Below are positions 21,722-25,982 of a stretch of 25,982 nucleotides of DNA, one piece after another. The notes under the pieces were generated by a model, which worked only from the letters and a program-made list of their open reading frames with translations, made no database searches and was not told the origin of the DNA. Both the position numbers and the translations under genes were made by a program. How positions within the stretch are numbered: position 1 is the stretch's first letter; every line of letters begins with the position of its first letter. Source of the DNA: JBDRGC01 sp043818215 (GTDB lineage: Bacteria > Chloroflexota > Anaerolineae > Anaerolineales > UBA11858); NCBI GenBank assembly GCA_043818215.1, contig JBDRGC010000048.1, forward strand, positions 1-25,982. The letters are read 5' to 3'.

Positions 21722-22857
21722 GCCGACACCTCTACTGGCGGTACTGTTGTCCTATCTTGTTCAGGAGGTGGTTGGTCGTCCGCTGACTCGCTGGATAAGC
21801 GTTGCCTCTGTCGTCGCTTGCGCCAAATCTCGCTGCTGACCACGAAAACGACTACCAATCCATTGAGGGCAGTAATTAAGGCTGAAGGAATCTGCACCAC
21901 CCTTTGCATCTTATTGGCCCCCACCAAAAGGGCGCCAAAGAACACTGAAGCAGGTATGGTTCCAAGGGGATGTAACTGCCCAAACAAAGCCGCAACGATG
22001 CCATTAAACCCGGCGCTGCCTGTAAATCCCGAAGCGGAGCCATCAGTGATCATGCGGTAATTAACACCATAGACCTGAATAGCACCTGCCAAACCCGCAA
22101 AAGCACCGCTCAATAACAATGCTGTGACAATACGTTTTTTTACATCAATGCCTGCATAGCGAGAAGCATGGGGGTTTTGCCCCACAGCCCGGATACGGTA
22201 TCCCAGGGTCGTACGCCATAAAAGGATGTACACCAGAAACGCCAGCCCGACTGCAATCAGAAAGCCGAGGTGAAGACGAGTCGGTGTCCAGCGAGGCAAG
22301 CGGAAGGCATCCAGCAGTCGCGCTGTCTGCGGGATCTTGGAGGCTTTTTCCGCTTGAGCAGGGTCGATCATCGGGCCGCGCAACAAGAAGTTCATCAACT
22401 GAACAGCGATAGCATTCATCATCACTGTACTCAGTATTTCGTTGACATTGAAATATGCTTTGAGGGCACCCGGTATGCCTCCCCAGACTGCCCCGCCCAA
22501 AAAGCCCACTACCAATGCTATCAGAATAACCACCCATCCAGGCCAGTTGGTGAAAATAAGCCCAACCAGGGTGGCAGCAATCGCTCCGATGATCATTTGC
22601 CCTTCGCCCCCAATATTGATCACATTTCCTCGGAAAGAGATACAAATGCCCAAACCCACCAAAAGCAATGGCGTGGCTTTTACCAATGTCTCTGCCATGG
22701 CATTAGTACTCCCAAAAGCGCCTTCCCACAATGCGGCATAAGCCTCCAAAGGGTTAACACGCAGGATAACCAACATTAGTGTGCCCACAGCGAGAGCGGC
22801 TATTGTGGCTATCACGGGTAACAGGGCATCAAATAAGGCATTTAATCGAGATTTCAT
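21718..22857 (-). CDS. ABC permease, BPD_transp_2 family (first permease of pair B)
   Basis: 379 aa. The first span is LLPVIATIAALAVGTLMLVI. A long loop precedes LVKATPLLLVGLGICISFRG and NVINIGGEGQMIIGAIAATL, the family motif. YFNVNEILSTVMMNAIAVQL is followed by GYRIRAVGQNPHASRYAGID, the ATPase-coupling region. The C-terminal tail is charged (WRKRRQRQRLSSESADDQPP) and acidic/proline-rich. It forms the channel with the downstream permease, coupled by ATGA. GTGGAG stands about eight bases before the ATG, and a GCGAGTCA repeat lies directly upstream. Confidence 0.92.
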   Translation of the reverse strand: MKSRLNALFDALLPVIATIAALAVGTLMLVILRVNPLEAYAALWEGAFGSTNAMAETLVKATPLLLVGLGICISFRGNVINIGGEGQMIIGAIAATLVGLIFTNWPGWVVILIALVVGFLGGAVWGGIPGALKAYFNVNEILSTVMMNAIAVQLMNFLLRGPMIDPAQAEKASKIPQTARLLDAFRLPRWTPTRLHLGFLIAVGLAFLVYILLWRTTLGYRIRAVGQNPHASRYAGIDVKKRIVTALLLSGAFAGLAGAIQVYGVNYRMITDGSASGFTGSAGFNGIVAALFGQLHPLGTIPASVFFGALLVGANKMQRVVQIPSALITALNGLVVVFVVSSEIWRKRRQRQRLSSESADDQPPPEQDRTTVPPVEVSA

Positions 22858-22872
22858 ATCTCATCTCCACGT

Positions 22873-23083
22873 GTGGCGAGTGGCGAGTCAGCGAGTCAGC
22901 GAGTCAGCGAGTCATCCCCCCAAAAGAATTCGAGGTCTGGTTTTGGAAACATGCTAAAGCATATTAAGACACGCCCTGAACCTGTTTGAACAGGTTTCTC
23001 GTAGCAGCATCGAATTCATTCGATGTGTTCAGCGAGTCGGCGAGTCAACGAATCAGCGAGTCAGCGGTCGTCGGTCGTCGCTT
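22873..23083. repeat. Repeat island between permease pair B and the EEP gene
   Basis: GCGAGTCA units run about four times at 22873-22913 and again, degenerate, at 23031-23083 (GCGAGTCG, GCGAGTCA, CGAATCA, GGTCGTC). Between them are two palindromes: AACCTGTT-TG-AACAGGTT (22979-22996) and CATCGAAT-TC-ATTCGATG (23008-23025), plus ATGCTAAAGCAT near 22952. No gene is present in this 232-bp gap. Confidence 0.75.
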
Positions 23084-23089
23084 GGCCAA

Positions 23090-23929
23090 TTATAAACTCG
23101 CCTTGATCGTAGCGAGCAAGCCAAAATGATCGGACGGATAGATTTGCGAATCGCCGTCTGCAGGACGATCGAGCACCACACAACAGTTCTGCACCTGCAA
23201 GCGTGGATCAACGAAGATGTAGTCGAGGGTGCCACGCCACTCGGGATTGGGGCGGGGACGGCGGCCCAACAAATATGTCGCTGTTGAGCGAAGTATGACC
23301 TTCACGGATGGCGACATCGGGGTCGGGCAGGTATATTCGGGTTCGCAGCCATGGATATTATTGTGAGCCGAATCGAAGTACCGGCGCATTCGTTCGATAG
23401 ATGGGGTATCAGGCAGGCTGTTGAAGTCACCGCAGACAATGACAGGGATTTCCACGGGCTGAGTATCAAGCCAATCCAGGAGCAGTTCGATTTGCTGTTG
23501 GCGCTCCGGAGATTCACCCGGCTGCCAGTAGAAATGAGTATTCACAAGCATCATCATCTCGCCATCCACCCGAAATTCGATCAACTGCGCGACCCGATTT
23601 TGGGTCAGCAAATCCAGGCGTTCGTGACGGTTTACCTTCAGGCAGCTGAGAATGGCGAGACCTTCTTTGCGTTCGTAAGGGCCTGTTTTGGGGCACAACT
23701 GCACCTCATAAGGGGTTGTTTTTGACTCATCTTTACCGCGATTCAATTCTTCTGCCAGCCAGTGAGCGTTGCTCTTATCTTTCTTGAGATTGACTTCTTG
23801 CAAGGCGATCAAATCGGGTTGAAGTTCAGCCAATTGCTCGGCCAAAAGTCTGCGCCGCTGTCGCCAACGCGAGAGATCATTGAGGATATTGATGGTGACG
23901 AGGGAAAATTCCGACCCGTTTTTTGCCAT
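23090..23929 (-). CDS. Endonuclease/exonuclease/phosphatase family protein
   Basis: 279 aa. Active-site motifs in order: SLVTINILND near the start, DLIALQEVNL (metal-binding Glu), VNTHFYWQPG (His), VIVCGDFNSLPDTPSI (Asp/Asn), GTLDYIFVDP (Asp), and PSDHFGLLATI (Asp-His general base pair). All are present, so it should be an active Mg-dependent phosphodiesterase or phosphatase; the EEP fold covers DNA, RNA, inositol and nucleotide substrates and cannot be narrowed. The start lies six bases after the stop of the permease gene, with GAGGGG inside that gene, so it belongs to the transporter operon. A role in processing an imported phosphorylated compound is plausible but inferred only. Confidence 0.9.
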   Translation of the reverse strand: MAKNGSEFSLVTINILNDLSRWRQRRRLLAEQLAELQPDLIALQEVNLKKDKSNAHWLAEELNRGKDESKTTPYEVQLCPKTGPYERKEGLAILSCLKVNRHERLDLLTQNRVAQLIEFRVDGEMMMLVNTHFYWQPGESPERQQQIELLLDWLDTQPVEIPVIVCGDFNSLPDTPSIERMRRYFDSAHNNIHGCEPEYTCPTPMSPSVKVILRSTATYLLGRRPRPNPEWRGTLDYIFVDPRLQVQNCCVVLDRPADGDSQIYPSDHFGLLATIKASL

Positions 23930-23935
23930 GTCAGG

Positions 23936-24901
23936 TTAGTGTCCCCTCTCGCCGCGGATGTAAGGCACACCTAGGGCAGCGGGTGCACCGAGTCGTTTCT
24001 TGGCAACGGCCCGCGATCCCCAAACCAGGGCGATGATCGTCAGAATAAAGGGGGTCATTTGAAGGAAGAAGAAATAGTTCTTATTGATGAAAAGCGGGTT
24101 GGCAAATCCTAACAAAGTAGCGGGGCCTTGCAAGTCCAAAATGCCCCGGCGGATAGCGCCAAAGAGATAGCCGCCCAAGGCCGCCCGCAGGGGGTTCCAT
24201 TGGGCAAAGATCACCAGACCAACGGCGATCCAACCCTGCCCGGAAGTCGTCTGGCTGCTGTACCAACCCGGCGATACCGACAGGCTGATGGTCGCGCCCG
24301 CCAATCCCGCCAAACAACCGCCAACAAATACGTAAAAGTAGCGGACAGCGTACACGCTTACGCCCAGGGTGTCAGCGGCGGAGGGCATTTCACCAACGGC
24401 GCGCAGGTGCATGCCTGGCCGAGTTTTGTGGATATAATACCAACACAAGGGGGTAAAGATGTATCCGACAAACACGAGAATACTATGATTCTCGAAAAAC
24501 ACCGGGCCGATAAAGGGTATAGATGACAATAGAGGAATATCGATATCGGGGATCAGGGGCGGATGCTGGCCGGTGAGTCCTTCGCCCAACACCATCGCCA
24601 ATCCTGTTCCCAGGAATGTGAGAGTCAACCCGCTTACCACCTGGTCAGCCTGAAAATTGATGGTCACCAACCCGTGCGCCAGGCTCAGGATGCCTCCCGC
24701 CAGCATGGCAACTAGTAATCCCAGCCAGGCGTTATGAGTTGCCAGAGAGGTGCTAAATCCGGCCATGGCGCCCAAGAGCATCATACCTTCCACTCCCAGG
24801 TTCAAGATGCCTGAACGTTCAGCAAATATCTCTCCGATTGCAGCGAAGAGCAAAATCGTTCCGGTTGCCAATCCTGCGTGAAGAATGATTTCTAGATTCA
24901 T
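23936..24901 (-). CDS. ABC permease, BPD_transp_2 family (second permease of pair A)
   Basis: 321 aa. It starts MNLEIILHAGLATGTILLFA then AAIGEIFAERSGILNLGVEG, the family motif of second permeases (ERSGILNLGVEGMMLLGAMA). The coupling region reads MHLRAVGEMPSAADTLGVSV. The C-terminal spans end in FFFLQMTPFILTIIALVWGS and a basic tail (KKRLGAPAALGVPYIRGERG). The ATG overlaps the stop of the first permease (ATGA). It is similar in design to the pair B partner at 20789-21721, but clearly not a recent copy. The EEP gene follows six bases later. Confidence 0.92.
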   Translation of the reverse strand: MNLEIILHAGLATGTILLFAAIGEIFAERSGILNLGVEGMMLLGAMAGFSTSLATHNAWLGLLVAMLAGGILSLAHGLVTINFQADQVVSGLTLTFLGTGLAMVLGEGLTGQHPPLIPDIDIPLLSSIPFIGPVFFENHSILVFVGYIFTPLCWYYIHKTRPGMHLRAVGEMPSAADTLGVSVYAVRYFYVFVGGCLAGLAGATISLSVSPGWYSSQTTSGQGWIAVGLVIFAQWNPLRAALGGYLFGAIRRGILDLQGPATLLGFANPLFINKNYFFFLQMTPFILTIIALVWGSRAVAKKRLGAPAALGVPYIRGERGH

Positions 24902-25982
24902 GCCGCCTCCTGTCCCTTCCGCACCAGACTAATCTTATTATGCAGCAATACATCACTGCTGATGACCATGAAGAGGATAATGCCTTGCAGCAAAAATGCC
25001 AGCCCTGAGGGTTGGATCTCACGTCCGGCGACAATCAGCGCGCCAAACAGAATCGAAACCACAATCACACCCAAGGGGCTGAGTTTGGCCAGCCAGGCGA
25101 TGATGATTCCTGTGAACCCGTAACCGGGTGAGATGCGCTCCTGTAAACGGTGGACAACCCCGCTGATTTCAGACATTCCGGCCAATCCAGCCAAAGCGCC
25201 GGACAACATCATCACCAGCACAACATTGCGGGCAATATTCAAACCAGCATAACGGGCAGCCTCCGGGTTATCGCCAATCAGCTTGATCTCGTAGCCCCAG
25301 CGGCTGCGTTCGAAAATCCACCATATTATCACTGCGGCAACCAGCCCAAAAACGACCCCCAGGTGCAGGGTAATGCCAGAAAAGATGGGGTACTCGCGGG
25401 CATAATCGGCCAAGCGGGGCAGCCAGGCAGTCTTATCGAAGGCGGGAGTCATCTGAAAGCCGGCGTCGCTCCACTTGTCGAAAATCCAAAAATTGTTCCA
25501 ATAAATAGCAACATAGTTGAGCATCAAGGTAGTGATGATCTCGTTTACATGATAGCGAGCTTTGAGGTATCCAGGGATAAAGCCCCACAGCGCGCCCCCT
25601 ATCATGCCCATGATCATCATAGCGCCGATGACCACGAATTTGGGGCTATCAGGGGGAACCAGCGGAACGAGGACAACCAGACTGGCGAAAAACGCGCCCA
25701 GGTAAAACTGCCCCTCTGCTCCAATATTCCACAATTTCATTTTGAATGCCACAGCACAGGCCAGCCCCACCATAATCAGCGGCGTGGCTTTGACCAGCGT
25801 ATCCGAAAAAACCGGCCAACTGCCAAAGGTAGCCTTGAAGAAAAAGACCATCACTTTCAATGGCTCACCGCCGATAAGGCGTAGAATGATGCCGCTGATG
25901 AGAAACGCCGCCACGACCGAGCCAATCGCCGTGGCAAAAGGCATCCATTTGGGCACGTCTTCCGAACGCTTTTCAAAACGAA
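24898..25982 (-). CDS. ABC permease, BPD_transp_2 family (first permease of pair A), 5' end cut by window
   Basis: At least 361 codons. A GTG at 25954-25956 could serve as start, but the frame stays open to the window end and reads RFEKRSEDVPKWMPF, a basic leader typical of this permease type, so the true start is probably outside. The first span is ATAIGSVVAAFLISGIILRL. LVKATPLIMVGLACAVAFKM and LWNIGAEGQFYLGAFFASLV are the family blocks; YHVNEIITTLMLNYVAIYWN precedes a large loop; GYEIKLIGDNPEAARYAGLN is the coupling region. The C-terminus is LLHNKISLVRKGQEAA. It pairs with the next gene by ATGA overlap. Confidence 0.92.
   Translation of the reverse strand, partial: RFEKRSEDVPKWMPFATAIGSVVAAFLISGIILRLIGGEPLKVMVFFFKATFGSWPVFSDTLVKATPLIMVGLACAVAFKMKLWNIGAEGQFYLGAFFASLVVLVPLVPPDSPKFVVIGAMMIMGMIGGALWGFIPGYLKARYHVNEIITTLMLNYVAIYWNNFWIFDKWSDAGFQMTPAFDKTAWLPRLADYAREYPIFSGITLHLGVVFGLVAAVIIWWIFERSRWGYEIKLIGDNPEAARYAGLNIARNVVLVMMLSGALAGLAGMSEISGVVHRLQERISPGYGFTGIIIAWLAKLSPLGVIVVSILFGALIVAGREIQPSGLAFLLQGIILFMVISSDVLLHNKISLVRKGQEAA

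Noticed and set aside
25150..25884. 244-aa plus-strand frame at the window end
   Set aside because: Antisense to a permease gene with strong family motifs; rich in His/Gln/Asn as expected of reversed hydrophobic codons.

Overview
The window most resembles a chromosomal piece of an uncultured Chloroflexota (Anaerolineae-like) bacterium. This is an inference from the mix of genes: a BMP/nucleoside-type ABC operon with an Ala/Pro/Asp-rich lipoprotein, a SWIM-SNF2 helicase, a TumE-like toxin pair, DUF5674, DUF4386 and fold-type II PLP enzymes. It also rests on many degenerate 7-8 bp tandem repeat arrays between genes. I see no rRNA, tRNA or CRISPR array. Almost every intact gene lies on the minus strand, so the window is transcribed from high to low coordinates.

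Positions 1-5,430 are an accessory region. They hold a truncated E2/CAT-like acyltransferase, an MDR oxidoreductase, a small HTH protein, and a DUF4386 membrane protein followed by a flavodoxin. An attC-like integron recombination site (1963-2094) lies directly behind the flavodoxin. Next come mobile-element remains: a small inverted-repeat-bounded relic, a frameshifted reading frame joining an IS110-type C-terminus to an RNA polymerase alpha-CTD-like domain, a compact ORF-less group II intron (about 5072-5422), and a 3'-end relic of a second one (about 1575-1627).

Positions 5,440-17,680 hold a TumE/antitoxin-like pair, a conserved 202-aa protein, a four-helix-bundle (23S-IVP) protein and a large SWIM/SNF2 helicase. 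They are followed by a PLP enzyme, a GT2 glycosyltransferase, two small coupled genes (one DUF5674), and a DUF3800 gene coupled to a threonine synthase. A second DUF3800 gene, cut by a repeat, lies upstream of the synthase. The intergenic repeat has expanded in frame inside the threonine synthase gene. A short copy of a threonine synthase C-terminus lies beyond the DUF3800 gene, with a 16-bp exact repeat shared between the two. Several MITE-like inverted-repeat elements surround this locus, one with a probable 10-bp target duplication.

Positions 17,685-25,982 are a BMP-family ABC importer locus read right to left: permease (cut by the window end), permease, endonuclease/exonuclease/phosphatase family protein, a repeat island, permease, permease, substrate-binding lipoprotein and double ATPase. 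Two permease pairs share the locus with one visible ATPase and one visible binding protein.

The signals most worth follow-up are the attC-like site with its cassette-like neighbours, the IS110/alpha-CTD fusion, the repeat-invaded threonine synthase with its duplicated tail, and the MITE-like elements.
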